Source: Calliphora vicina (lineage: Eukaryota > Arthropoda > Insecta > Diptera > Calliphoridae). Taken from it: a DNA stretch of 64,000 nucleotides. The notes below the pieces were generated by a model. The model was not told where the DNA came from and did not search any database. It saw nothing but the letters and a program-made list of their open reading frames with translations. The first letter of the stretch is position 1, and every line of letters starts with the position of its first letter. Shown here piece after piece: positions 11,430-23,607 of this stretch. Location of the stretch: contig NC_088781.1 in NCBI RefSeq assembly GCF_958450345.1, forward strand, positions 25,459,857-25,523,856. The letters are read 5' to 3'. Both the position numbers and the translations under genes were made by a program.

Positions 11430-13250
11430 AATCTCAATTTCTCCGGTTGGCGTAGGCATTTTACGCCATCGACAGTTTCGTATTAGATTAAATATAAAAT
11501 GAGACCTATTTTTCGAAGGAAGATATTTAATACGTCCGATCCAGTAAATTCTCATATAAATAAATATCAAAGTTATTTGAAACAAATCATTTAAAAATCA
11601 ATTTAATGCATAAATGCCTGCTGCTCTCTTTCTCCCATTTTGAAAGTAACCCCCTCACTCTAAAACAGCTTTAAAACTGTCATTTAATTGCTTGCAATAT
11701 TTTGTTATTTACAGTTATTTGCATCCTCTTAACTGAGTATTTTCAGCAATTTACGATCACTGTCGTAAAAAAACTCATAAAAAATTTATTTTTTCTTTAA
11801 AAAAAATGTTAATTGATTTTCGACTAGTGCTGTTAATTATATGACCCTGACAGAAAATTTTCTTAGGAAATAGGAGAAATTTAAAAGTGCGCTACGGAAT
11901 GGAATAAAAATCAAAATTTTTGCTAAAAATATGGAACTTAAACTAATCAAATACTAGATTTGAATATAGCATTAACACTAAAACATTAAGTGTAATTAAA
12001 ATTTAATAAATCAAATAATTTTTAGCTTTTTATAAATCAAATATTTAGTTTTTTGTTTAACAAATGCTGGTTTTAAAAGTTGTCTGTGATTTTTTTTTAA
12101 TAAATTGCAATTGAAATGAAAAGTTTTTTTTTAAATTAATAAAGTTTGTTTTTTTGTTAAACAGGTTGTAACAGCTTAAAAGTCAGTAGACATACGCGTA
12201 CATTCAAATCTACGCAATATTTATTAAGTGTAATTTGACTACAACTATTTAAAACTTGTTTAACTGAAAGAAGAAAAAAAAAACTATAACACCACAAAGA
12301 TATGAGCTTAGCATATGATATTCTAAAATGTTGCTTAATAAAGAGTGAGAAAAAAAATATATAAAAATTTTAAAACAAACTAGAACACATTTAAAATTAT
12401 ATAAAAATATTTATAAATTTGTTTCACATTTTTAACAAATAATAAATGATAAAGGTCATATAACGTTATATTTTTGTGAAACAACTAAATAAAAAATAAA
12501 AACGAATGTTTATTTCTGGTGAGGATTAATCATCAAATAGCAAATACAATACAAATCTATAAAATATAATGAATGATAAAATAAAATCAAATCAAGCCTC
12601 CACTTAAACGTGCTTTAAATTCTTAAAAAAAACACACAAACTCAATAAGTAAAAAATAAATCGATTTAAAAAATATTGAAAAACACAACAACTAAATGAC
12701 ATAAAAAATGCTGTTTTTATTGAAACAATAAGAGGAAGCGTGTAAAAAATTAAAAGCAAAAACTATAAAGAAAACAATTTGCACATAATATAAACACGAG
12801 TTATGATTGAAAAATGAAAAAAAAAATAATTAAATTTTGTCTGTCATAAACTGTAAACACAAAAACCATAAATTTTTTAACTCGAAAATCTATAAAAATC
12901 TTTCATAAATAATGTACAAAAAAACTGCAAATTACTTGTGCTATTTTACATTAAACTTGAATAAATCTTTATAAATTTTTCAAAAACTCACATCAACACT
13001 TCACTTTAAATGAAATAAATCAATTAATTTGCAATCAATAGAGTGAAAGTTTATTGATTTGTATGTCTGTCTGTCGATAATAATAAAAATAAAAAAACAT
13101 TGCAAACATTTAACAGATTTTGTAACAAGTTTTAAGCCTTTTCCTTTCGACCAGCAACAAAAACCAAAACAACTTGGTTAATTTTGTTGAAAATATTGGT
13201 GGCTTTTATAGTGTGACATTCGTTAGACAAACGGTGATAAATCAACGTTA
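11430..13250. other. AT-rich stretch upstream of the candidate alternative Btk29A exon
   Basis: Mostly A- and T-rich single-copy-looking sequence. The last ~110 bases (13140-13255) are less AT-rich and contain TTTATAG at about 13205 and CATTCGTTAGAC at about 13218. They could hold a transcription start for the exon at 13256, but no canonical initiator or DPE stands out. Confidence 0.3.
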
Positions 13251-13255
13251 GAAAT

Positions 13256-13283
13256 ATGATGCTCCTATCTGCTTTGAAGCTGG
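13256..13283 (+). CDS. Btk29A: candidate alternative first coding exon of Btk29A (short isoform)
   Basis: ATG-ATG opens a frame of nine codons (MMLLSALKL) plus one base, ending at GTATGT, a good 5' splice site. The first shared exon, at 30547, begins with the last two bases of a codon (GC). Splicing would give GGC, glycine, and keep the frame into the SH3-SH2-kinase body. In Drosophila a short Btk29A isoform without the PH domain is known. A private start exon here would serve that role and give about 542 residues. The intron would be 17.3 kb. Support is limited to the start codon, donor and phase match. A nine-codon match can arise by chance and there are two possible ATGs. Confidence 0.4.
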
Positions 13284-13429
13284 GTATGTTTTGAATAATT
13301 ATTGTATTTTTTATTGTTATTCGATTTTAGTTTTATACAATTAATCAAGTAAAATTTCAAGGTCGTAAAGAAATTTATATAAAAATATGTATTTTTGAAA
13401 TAAAAAAGTCTAAAAATATGTACAATTTA

Positions 13430-13970
13430 AAGACTTTTCGGTAATATATTTTTAGAAAATTTTATTTATTAAGACTAACTAAGAAAATATTTTCTACTAA
13501 GGTATTTCCAAAATCGATGGAAAGTACTTTTGTAGTCTTAAAAGTACTTTTTGAAAAAAAGTAGCCTTTAAAAAGGACTTTTCTGTAACATCATTTCCAC
13601 TAAGGTTTGTCAAAAATCAATTGAAAATACTTTTTTGCAAAAAGTACTTTTATTACAAAAAAGTTCTAAAAATCGTATTAGATTATATTTTTAATAAATA
13701 TTTAATAAGACAAAACTATTACAGACAAGTACTATTAAAAAAACACTTTTTACAAAAAAGTACTTTCAATTGATTTTTGACAAACCTTAGTGGAAATGAT
13801 GTTACAGAAAAGTTCTTTTTAAAAGCTACTTTTTTCAAAAAGTACTTTTAAGACCACAAAAGTACTTTCGATAGATTTTGAAAAAACCTTAGTAGAACAT
13901 ATATGCTTAGTTAGTCTTAATTAATACAATTTTCTAAATAGAAATTACCGAAAAGTACTTTTTAAAGACT
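13430..13970. repeat. ~550-bp imperfect palindrome rich in AAAGTACTTT
   Basis: The left arm (13434-13660) and the reverse complement of the right arm (13735-13970) match nearly throughout. Blocks in both arms are TAAGACTAACTAAG, CTACTAAGGT, GTCTTAAAAGTACTTTTTGA, GTAACATCATTTCCACTAAG and GTTTGTCAAAAATCAATTGA. The centre is near 13695. This is a foldback-type structure with no coding frame. An element at 13972-14722 interrupts its right end. Confidence 0.75.
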
Positions 13971-13971
13971 A

Positions 13972-14722
13972 CCCAGTATGCAAAATGATTCGAAGTTATG
14001 TCGAAAATGAATCATTTTTTCGTAAAATTTTATCGATATCGACTTCGATATAATGTCGAGAATGTGCGTGTTTTCCTAAGAAGAGTGCAGAGCGATAAAG
14101 AGTCGAAAATAGTTTATTATTCTGATTCTAATTTTTATCGATATACTATACCTTTTTCGGTATTAAAAATGTTCTAAAATGATTCGATTTCGATTAAATA
14201 TATGAACAATTTCGTATACTTTATACCATCGAGCAATTTCTTCTTGAAATAATGCATATTCAATACCATTATTATTATCCAATAATGTTGCGTTAGATGT
14301 GTTTTCATTTTCAAATGCAATAAACTCTGCACATATTTCTGATGTTTGCTGATTATGAGATTCGAATTGTCAAAAACAACATTAATAATTGGCTGCGCTT
14401 TTCTTTTAAGACGTCTTTGATCCATTTTTCGTGTTAAACTATATTTTTATGAATATGTTATTGATAGGTTAAGAAATAAAATTTTATTTTCTCACAAATT
14501 GACAAAAGAATAATATGTATGTATATGAATTTGTCAATTTGTGCAAAAATAAAATTTGACATTAAAAAAAACTCGAACATTATTCGCCATTTCTATAAAA
14601 TATTAAAATATGATATTCTAAAAAATGTAGATTGGATAGAGCATCATTATAAATTCATATTTTCGATTTTAATTCGAAATAAGTTCGATAAAAAGAACTG
14701 ACTCGAAATGTTGCATACTGGG
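13972..14722. mobile_element. 751-bp TA-inserting element, TIR CCCAGTATGCAA
   Basis: The left end CCCAGTATGCAA is mirrored exactly at the right end, and the element is flanked by TA on both sides (13970-13971 and 14723-14724). It lies inside the AAAGTACTTT foldback region: removing it rejoins foldback-like sequence. The interior is rich in ATCGATATCGA- and TTCGA-type motifs. A minus-strand frame of 83 codons (14174-14425) starts MDQRRLKRKAQP, and a second frame overlapping its end looks equally protein-like, so a frameshifted gene remnant is possible. I do not recognise the protein. Confidence 0.65.
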
Positions 14723-15320
14723 TACTTTTATTTTTAAAAAAAGTTATTTTAAGACCACAAAAGTACTTTCGATCGATTTTGGAAAACCTTATTAGAAAAT
14801 ATTTGCATAATTATTCTTAATAAATGAATTGTTTCTAAAAAGAAGTTACAGAAAAGTACTTTTGTAAGGTAGTACTTTTTTCAAAAAGTACTATCTTACA
14901 AAAAAGAGTTGGAAACATGTAGATTCTTGAAAAATATTATTAGATTATTTTTTAACAATTATTCAATAAGAAATACCTTTTGTAAAAAAGTACTTTTTTA
15001 AAAAGAACCAGAAAAATCACGTTTCTTGAAAATTGTAAATTCATTAAAATTTTAATAGATTCTTTAAAAATTTTACTGGACTTTAATTTGCATAAAAGTG
15101 GCTTTTGTTAAAAATTATTTTCAAGGCCTTTTTGAAAAAGATTTTTTACAAAATAATTTTTATGATTCTTTTCAAAATTATTCTATAAAAAGTACTTTTT
15201 TAAAACATCTTAATTAACTAAAAGTTAATATTTTATATAAAATATTTGTTTAAAAAAGTACTTTTTACAAAAACTATTTTTTAGAAATGTATTTTTTTTT
15301 TTTTGCAAAAAGTATTTTTT
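14723..15320. repeat. continuation of the AAAGTACTTT foldback family
   Basis: After the TA-inserting element the blocks seen at 13840-13960 recur: AAGACCACAAAAGTACTTTC, GATTTTGGAAAACCTTA and TTACAGAAAAGTACTTTT. They are followed by further AAAAAGTAC units to about 15320, some inverted. This is a diverged second portion or copy of the foldback region. Confidence 0.6.
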
Positions 15321-15416
15321 ACCAAGACTTTTCTAAAAAAATCTTAATTAAGGACTTATTTAACATATTTGACTTAAGAACAACATTTAGCACCTTTCAT
15401 TAAAAATAGAGATAAT

Positions 15417-16445
15417 ATAGTACCTACGATTACAGCCTAACTATAACTTAAGTATGACCCACGATTACAGCTAAAATATGACTTAACCATGGCTTACGAA
15501 TACAACTGAAATATGCCTTAAACTGGGCCTACGATCAGAGCTAAAATATGACTTTAATATGACCTACGATTACAGCTAAAATATGACTTAAATAGGACCT
15601 GAAATATGACTTAAATATGGCCTACGATTACAGCTGAAATATGACTTAAATAGGGTCTACGATTACAGCTAAAATATGACTTAAATAGGGTTAATGATTA
15701 CAGCTATAATATGACATAAGTAGGACCTATGATTACACCTAAAATGTGACTTAAATAGGACCCACGATTACAGCAAAAATATTATTTAAATAGGGTCTAC
15801 GATTGCAGCTAAAATTTGTCTGATGATTACATCCGAAATATGACTTAATTAAGACCTATGATAACATCTGACATTTATGTATAAAAAAATATACGATTAC
15901 AGTTAAAATTTGACTTAATTAGAACCTACGATTACATCTAGAATTTGTCCTAATAAGAACCTACGATTACTGCTAAAATGTAACTTAATAAAGAGATACA
16001 ATTACAGCTAAAATGTGTCTTAATAAATAACTAAGATTTAAGTTGAAACTTAACTGAGGAAACCCATACGTCTATGTCTTAATTAGGACCTACGGTTAAA
16101 GCTAAAATTTGACTTAATAAGGACCTACTGAAAATGTTTAAAAATTACAACCAAAAACTGACTTTAAATAGACCCACGATTTGAACTAAAATTTGTCATA
16201 ATAAAGACCTATGTTTGGAACTGAAATTTGATTTAAAAAGACCTACGCTTCGGACTAAAATTAGACTTAACAATGACCTACATTTGGAATGAAAATGTTA
16301 TTTAATAAAATCCTGCGATTGGAAGTTAATTAAAAATTACAACTGAAACCAAAAATTACACCAATAAATTGTATTAAAAAAATTTATTTAATAAACCCCT
16401 ACGTTTCAAACTAAAATTTGACTTAATTAATATTTACAATTGAAG
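15417..16445 (+). repeat. 35-bp minisatellite array, ~1 kb
   Basis: The phrase CGATTACAGCTAAAATATGA, followed by a CTTAAATAGGACCTA-like tail, recurs with a period of 35 bp. CGAT-type starts lie at 15427, 15462, 15497, 15532, 15567 and 15660. Units diverge toward the right end (ACGTTTGGAACTAAAATTTG forms), as expected at the older edge of an array. A related array in inverse orientation lies at 56440-57145. Confidence 0.85.
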
Positions 16446-18545
16446 CAAACCTTTTTAAGAAAAGTACTTTTGATTCAACTTTAAAAATAAACAAGTAATA
16501 AACAGTTAAATTTATTTTAAATTCAATGTAAAATTTCACTTTTTCAAAAGTAGTTAAAATTTATTTAGTAACTATCTTGCGCACATACCATATTTGAAGT
16601 TTAAATAAATTATATATTATGACAAAATGTTGGCTATTCTAAATCTAAACAATAGTTAACAATACTTCTATATAAAAAGGTGTTTGTTTAAAAATGTTTT
16701 AGGAAATTTGGTAATATTTATATAGGATTTCCTTTTTAATGTAACACCTTCAAACATAATTTTAATCGTTCACACAGTTTTGGTATAAAACTACCTTAAA
16801 AGTCTTAGTGTTGACATTACAATTACAAGCAATCTTATAGATTAAATAGGAAAAAGGTTGTAAACATGACTTTTAAGGTTTATTGTAAAAAACCATATAA
16901 ATCTTTTTTGAAAATTTTCTAAAATTTAAATTTAAAACTAACCAGCAACACCTTCTGGTTCACCTTACACTCTCTCTACTTAGTCATAAATTATTATATT
17001 TTTTTTTCTTCTAAAATTTATTTATGGTTACACGTTTTTGTTTCGTTTTTTTAAGTATTTTTTGAAGTTAGTGACTGCAGAAGAAGTCAAGGTTATTATA
17101 AAATAAATATTAATTAAGATTGTAAGTAAATTTCAACCAAAATCTATGTGTATAGGTATTTTAACTTGTATGTATGTTAAACATTGGCAAGTAGGCAGTT
17201 AAGTTTTTTATTTAAGTTTTAATTGTAGGTTGCATTGAAGAGAAAACAAAACAAGACAAGACACAATGAAGTAATTTTAAGTTGAAAAAACTGTAAAGAA
17301 TACAATATATTGTGTTTAGGTAAAAATAAATCATAAATATTATGTAAATAACAACATATAGAGAAAAAAGAAACATTAAATATTTATGTATGGCAAAATA
17401 AACATTAAACTACATACTTAACCTCCAAATAAAGCAACACTTGTAGTCAGGAAGTTTCAACAACGACAACACGAAATAAAAATAAATTACAATAATTCTT
17501 TTTTTTTTTGTTTTAGAAAATAAAGATCGAGAATTAAAAATAACAGATGAATATTAGAGTGTTGTCAAGTTATAGGTTTCTGCTACAGTTATATCGAAAA
17601 ACTTATACGACTTCTATGTTTTAATAATAATAAAAATAATTGGTTTATAGTGGCAACATTTTAAAATGAAGTATTTTTTTTTATTAATTTTTAAAATATT
17701 ATAAAACAAATTTTGTATCGAAATTTTGATTTAACAATTTTAAATTTTCCAATTATCTATTTTTTGGATTCGATTTTTGTTTAAATTTATATATTTTTTT
17801 GTTATCCGAATTTTATTTATGTGTTTTTAATAAAATTTTTTATAAATTTATAAAAAAGTTAATTTTTTTCAAAAACTTTGATTTTCTACCATTTTAGTCG
17901 TTTACAACTTTTGGCATCACTGTAAAGTATGTTTCTTTAGTCTTTTGATTTTTCAAGAGGAAACAACAACAAAATCAAGTATGCGCCTTAACTCTTTTGA
18001 TTTATAAGAAAAATATGCACCAATACACAGTGGTTTAAAAATTGTTTATTTTTGGAAATAATCCAGTAGATCGGGAACGGTTAGAGATATCTTAATGAAA
18101 TTTTACTCATTTAAAGCTGAAGAGCTTCTGACTTGATTAGCATTTACATTTAGTCCGTAAATGGAATAGGGGCTATTGGGCGGCTCTCTAAAGTTGGTCG
18201 CCTTGAGCCTTAAAATATAAAAAAAATCGCCAAAAATAAATTTATTATAAGAATGTCATGATTTTTGATATTTAGATATTACTCGATTTCATCAAGCTCG
18301 ATTTCATCAAGCTCATATGTATTTTATATACAATTCTGAAAGAAAATGTGTAAAATAAAAATATTCTCATTTAAGTGAAGAGAGCTTTACACAAACTTGG
18401 CCAATTTTGAAGAAAATTTTTAGATTATTCTAAAAAGGCAAGGATCCAATTATAAATAATCTATCAATTCTGGATGGTTATATATGTTATTGTGGCAAAT
18501 AACGGCAAAGCAGCCTCTTTTAAGAAATATCTATTACTTAAAATA
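16446..18545. other. AT-rich non-coding stretch
   Basis: No gene recognised. A less AT-rich block at about 18025-18480 begins CAGTGGTTTAAAAATTG and contains a repeated TCGATTTCATCAAGCTC phrase (18290-18313). It could be the relic of an unassigned repeat, but no matching end was found. Confidence 0.4.
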
Positions 18546-19302
18546 TGTATGACTTAAAAATGCGGGAGTTTTTAAAAATTGTAACTTTTCTGGACTATAA
18601 AGCGGGTGAGGCAAAACTTCCCAACTACTTCTCTCTAAATACTTTTTAACAGGTATTGCTAGCTTCCAACGAATCAATTGCTTTCGGTACAGGTTCCCTG
18701 TGATGGTCTGGCCTGATTTCAGCAGCTCATAATAGATAGAAACCTTTTGGCCCCAACAAATACAGAGAATTACCTTAGCGCCATGGATATTAGGCTTTGG
18801 TGTCGATTCGGCTGGTTAGCCTGGTTTCACTTACGATAAATTACGCTTCTGGTTACCGTAATGAATTTTTCATCGTATGTAATGATTCGGAAATCCTTGA
18901 AATCGACTTTCAAGGTCTCCCATTTCCCTGTTTTTGGGTGAATCGTTCCGCAAGCGTTTTTAAATGGCTGCTTGAGTAGCACCTAATGATTTGCAAGCTG
19001 TTGTAGAGTTTCACAACAATCTTCATGGAGTAATGCCTCCAATTTATTGGCCTTCAAACGTTTTGACTGGCAATCATTGTCTTCCGTCTCAAAATTTCCA
19101 CTTCTGAACCGCACAAAACATCTCTCGCACGTTGAAACCGATGGAACACATTCACCATAAGATTTGAAGAGCAATCGGCGAAAAGGTTCAATAATTAAGG
19201 AGAATAAATGACCCTTCAAAATGATTTATAAGTTATTAAAAACAAAGACCGCCTTCAAAAGATACGTCATCTATTGAAAATCCTAATTTTTAAGTCATAC
19301 AC
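18546..19302 (-). mobile_element. mariner copy B, internally deleted
   Basis: TGTATGACTTAAAAATGCGG at the left and ...TTTTTAAGTCATACA at the right form matching termini with TA-rich flanks. Compared with copy D, the segment between the left terminus and CTGGACTATAAAGCGGGTGA is missing, and another block is lost near 18660. The minus-strand frame 18983-19219 includes RCFVRFRSGNFE and LEALLHEDCCETLQQLA, corresponding to the transposase N-terminal half. A decayed non-autonomous copy. Confidence 0.8.
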
Positions 19303-19549
19303 AAAATATTTCAACAAAAATTTCCTTAACATTATTTTTTTTATAAAATTTTTAATGGAATTTTCCTTAAATTTTAATTAATATTTATTATTTATGTGAA
19401 AAATATATGAATTTTTTTTTAAATTTTTAATTAATTAACATTGTTGTTGTAAAAAATATTTCAAATTTATTAACAAATTTTATCACCATCTAAATTTCAA
19501 CTCACATTCACATTGTTTTCCTTTTACGGTTTTAAACCAAAGCCACTCA

Positions 19550-19580
19550 CTCACTGTCTGTCTGTCTGTCTGTCTAACTT
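19550..19580 (+). repeat. short (GTCT)n microsatellite
   Basis: About five GTCT units near 19556-19575. There is no surrounding Helentron-like sequence, unlike the tract at 60921. Confidence 0.6.
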
Positions 19581-20199
19581 AACTTTTATAACGAGAGTGC
19601 ATTAAAAACAATTTGGTAACGTAACCACTTTTTTGTATTTCTTTGTCATTCATGGTTTTTTGCAAAACTATGCAATCAAGTCTATTTTATCAGACTCTAA
19701 CAACATTTTTCTATAAATGGCAAGAAAGAGTGGTTTTTAGAAAGTGAATTTTCCTTTTGTTTTATATTTATCTATTTTTTTTCTTTCTTTCTGTTATCTT
19801 TTGAACTTTTTTGGTAAATTTGTTTGAAAAGAAAATAAAATTGAAACAAAAAGAAAAATTTACATACCTAAGGATGCATTTAAATAAAATTTAGTTGGGG
19901 TTTAAAGCTCAACTGCAGGTTTTATTTCATATGGCTTAATTTCTAATTTTTGTAGTAATTTATTATGTGGAGAAAAAAGTAGCACAAATACGTGATTATA
20001 CGTTTCCTTAATACTGTTACTATTTATTACATGTTTGTATGTACAATATTTTGCTATTAGCTTACAACGTTTTATTATTATTCAATAAAGTAATGTGTCG
20101 AAAGATTTATGGCAGGAAAACATGCTTGTTTTTTTATAGTTTTAGAAAACAAATTAAAGTTTTTTTTTAAAGAAAGTAATACCTATACACTTAGAGAAA

Positions 20200-20435
20200 A
20201 AATCGATCGATGCAGAACGCTCTCTCTGGTATACGTTTCACTGGGCAACAGAGTATCCGAAATTGGCTTGATTCCTTCTTGGCCTCAAAAGATGAGCAGT
20301 TCTTTTGGCACGGAATCTAGAAAGATGGGATAAGGTCATATCTAACAATGGTCAATACTTTGAATAACTTTATATTGCACAAATGTTGCAAAAAAAATAG
20401 CTAAGCATTTGAAAAAATCCCGCAATTTGTTGTCC
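20200..20435 (+). mobile_element. mariner fragment C, opposite orientation
   Basis: A terminal fragment of the same mariner family, inverted relative to copies A, B, D, E and H. It reads from a GATCGATGCAGAACGCTCTC block through GGCCTCAAAAGATGAGCAGT and TAACAATGGTCAATACTTTG to AAAAAATCCCGCA close to the terminus. The other end and the outermost bases are missing. Confidence 0.7.
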
Positions 20436-21760
20436 CATCGATCCGATCATTAGTACAGATCCTCAACTAATTGTCTATCTCAATGTTTTCCAACAGCTCT
20501 CAAACACCTCTCTCACAATCTCTTAAGATTATCTAATATTTTCTTAAGGTATTAATTATTTATAAACTGTTTTTTGCGAACCAAAAAACCAGCAACTTTA
20601 AAGTTGAGTAATATTGAAAATATATGTATTTTTAGCCACTTAAGGCAAACAATACGCTGGTGGGCGTTTGTTAGCTATTTTTAATTAATAACGTTTTTTT
20701 TTCAACACAAAATTGTTTGTTGTTTCTAATAATTTGACATAATATGGTCAAGTTGACAACAAAGACATGACATGTCCACATTTTGATAATAAGCTTTACA
20801 CAATTTATCGGCGAATTTACAAAACCCAACACTATTTTTCTAGATTTGGCAGTTTAATAACTTGACGATTTTAAGGCATATTAGTAAAATCAAGTGAAGG
20901 TTATAATGTAATATTTTGTTTTTATATTTATTTATTTGTATATTTTAATGGCTGCTTTAAACAAATAAATATATTAAATAAAACTACTGTTTATCAATAT
21001 TTATATTTGTGTTTGCAAGTTCACAAATGCCATCTTGATAATGTCAACAATTGTTAATAATATTTTCATAAATATTTAAAAACAAAATTAAATAAACACC
21101 ATAAGACAGTCATTATTTTAATATGGAAGAACAAAAGAAAAAAAAACAACCACAAGGTAAAAAGATAGAAGTCTCCTCAGGTGTTTTTTTGAACATGTGT
21201 AAACATGCTTTGTAATGTTTGTAAATACAACTTATGTGCTGTTTTTTTTTTTTTTTTGGGTGAAGTTGTCTGGCTGTGGGTAGCTTCGTTTATGTTTATG
21301 GGCTAGTTAAAGTGCTATATCTGACATACTAAACATTAAATGAACTTTGTGGAATGTTTTTAACAAATGTTAAGGAAAAATAATAATAATAATAGTAAAC
21401 ATAAATAACATTGTAATTGTGTTTTACAAGAAAAGAAACAAAAAATATTATTTAAATGTCACCACATGTAAGGTAAATTGTAAAAAGATTTATATGGGCT
21501 TTTGAAGGATGTTTGAATATGGTGGCTTTAACATTAATTGATAACAAATGAAATGAAAAATTGTATGCATGTCTAAAAAGTGACTAAATTTAGACATACT
21601 GTATGTGTGAAAAACAACACACGAGGGTAAACAACGGAAGGTATTTGGGGAATACGATAAAATAATAATGGATATCCCAAAATTTACACAATATTTTAAT
21701 TAAATAGAAAACTCTGACTTTTTCTTTAGATTGTTATTTTTGTATTGAATCATAAAGTAC
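20436..21760. other. AT-rich non-coding stretch
   Basis: No gene, RNA gene or recognised repeat. It holds simple T and AAT runs near 21240 and 21380. Confidence 0.45.
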
Positions 21761-21764
21761 ACAA

Positions 21765-22200
21765 GAGAGGTTTGTGTATAGAATACCATATCAGGAAAAT
21801 AGCCTCCATGGCTTTGCTGTGTCATACAAAATCTTTTGTTGAAATTTTCGCTTAACATTTTGCATAAATGTGGTGAATTTCGTTAATGAAGCTTTAAAAT
21901 TTCTTCTTCAATGCATGAATGGTTCACTGACTTTGAATTCAAATAACGTCATAAAAAGATGATATTAAAGCAAACGATCTACGAAAGTCAATTCTGATCA
22001 CCGAAATGAGTTTGAATTGTTTCACGGACTGCATGGCACGTGGCATCGGCTTATTGAAACCACTTATCATTCACATTAATATCATCCAGTTTAGGCAGTT
22101 ATTGTATCGTTTCTCTGAGTACCAAATGCTGACATTTTGAGATTAACAGAGTCATCAGGATGAAAATCTGCTTCATCGTTTATGATGTATTTTAGAAACC
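21765..22200 (-). pseudogene. relic of mariner-like transposase, lineage 2 (C-terminal half)
   Basis: On the minus strand, short broken frames can be recognised. DEADFHPDDSVNLKMSAFGT corresponds to the DEAHF...VNKQN region after the first catalytic Asp. DDINVNDKWFQ is followed by ADATCHAVRETIQTHFGDQ, corresponding to the WFQQDGATCHTA region with the second catalytic Asp position damaged. Stops and deletions interrupt everything. The 3' flank resembles 27535-27700. It lies in tandem with a second relic at 22201-22620. Confidence 0.6.
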
Positions 22201-22620
22201 TAACTAACCCTAAACTGTCACACACTGGGGTCGATCACGAATGACACGAAAAATTTTGGCTGAATGCTGTTTTATCTGCATAAACCAGTGTCTTCACATG
22301 GCCCCACAGGAAATAATCCAGAAGTGACAAATCCCTCGATCTTTGAGGCCATGAAATCGAAATCAAAATATCGCCAAATTTAGATTTTAATAAATCGATG
22401 GTTGCGGTCACCATATGAAACGTATAGCCAACCAGTTGAAAACACATCTCGCCCGGATATTGATCATGGTGCCGTAACGACTTCTGGCTTCATTTTCGAA
22501 ATAATGTCAGATAATGCCAACAGCCTGTAAACCACACTAAACTGTTCATTTTTCTGGATATAATAGACTCAGTAGGTTCTGTTGTAGATTGGTTTCACTC
22601 CATATGCTACAATTTTGTTT
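22201..22620 (-). pseudogene. relic of mariner-like transposase, lineage 2 (second copy)
   Basis: The minus-strand frame 22235-22447 contains ISWPQRSRDLSLLDYFLWGH followed by VKTLVYADK. This matches the widespread insect transposase signature with WPPRSxDLxPLDYFLWG, in which the third catalytic acidic residue lies. Upstream on the same strand the broken reading gives VWCGLQAVGII and HYFENEA pieces. It is in tandem with another C-terminal relic at 21765-22200. Not functional: stops and frameshifts throughout. Confidence 0.7.
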
Positions 22621-22629
22621 ATTATTGGG

Positions 22630-23607
22630 TGTATGACTTAAAAATGCGAATTTTTTTAATATTTTTTTCTTTTTTTTTTAAATATTTGTACAATATAAAT
22701 TTATTCAAAGTATTGGCCATTGCTAGCTATGACCTTTTCCCATCTTTCTGGCAACATATGGATTCCGCGAAAAAAAGGCACATCTTTAGAGGCCAAGAAC
22801 GAATCAAGACAATTTCGGATACTCTGTTCCAAAGCGAAGCGTATCCCGTAGAGAGCGTTCTGCATCGATCGAAACAAATAGTATTCGGACAGGGCAAGAT
22901 CTGGACTATAAGACTGGTGAGGCGAAATTTCCCAACTTCTTCATTATAAATAGTTTTTACAAGGTATTGCAACATGAGGCCAAGTGTTGTCATGATGAAA
23001 TATTACGGTTTCATGTCTGACCGTATATTCAGGGCGTTCTTCGGCAAATTCTCGCTTCAAATGAATCAGTTGCGTTCGGTACAGATTCCATGGTCTGGCC
23101 AGATAATAGATAGGACCCTTTTGCTCCCACCAAATACAGAGCATTACCTTAGCGCCATGGATATTTGGCTTTGGTGGCGATTCGGCTGGTTGGCCGGGCT
23201 TCACTTACGATCTCTTACGCTTCGGGTTATCGTATTTTTAATCGCAAGTAATGATTCGGTGCAAAAATGCATTTTTTATAGCGTTCAAGCATCATTTCGG
23301 ACATGCTAAATGGTCTTTGAAGGTCTCTCGGTTTCAATTCGTATGTTTTTGGATGAATCCTGCTGCTCGCATGCCTTTTGAAATTGCTGCTTGAATAGCT
23401 CCCAATGATTTTTCAAGCTCTTGCTGAGTTTTACAACTATCTTCATGAAGTAATGCATCAAATTCTTGAGGCCTGGTGCACGATGTCGAAAGAAAAATGA
23501 GTGAAACACTCAGGTTTTAAAATTCTTTCGAATAATTTTTATACAAATTTGTTCAACTCATTTTTCTTTCGACATCGTGAAACAGGCATTTGGTCTTCAA
23601 ACTTGTT
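22630..23607 (-). mobile_element. mariner copy D, longest surviving transposase pieces
   Basis: The left terminus is TGTATGACTTAAAAATGCG. The right terminus is lost after a TTGGTCTTCAAACTTGTTTG block. On the minus strand, 22944-23204 encodes PGQPAESPPKPNIHGAKVML, then CIWWEQKGPIYY, and later FHHDNTWPHVA. These are the conserved region before, and the site of, the second catalytic Asp (HDN) of mariner transposases. 23306-23509 carries an N-terminal piece. Frames are broken, so there is no active transposase. A 117-bp hairpin element sits inside it at 23471. Confidence 0.85.
23471..23587. mobile_element. 117-bp hairpin MITE nested in mariner D
   Basis: The arms (23471-23502 and 23556-23587) are reverse complements over 32 bases with about three mismatches, all near the tips: GCCTGGTGCACGATGTCGAA and, complemented, GCCTGTTTCACGATGTCGAA. 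It splits the mariner phrase ATTCTTG / TTGGTCTTCAAAC, which is continuous at about 49815. Non-coding. Confidence 0.75.
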
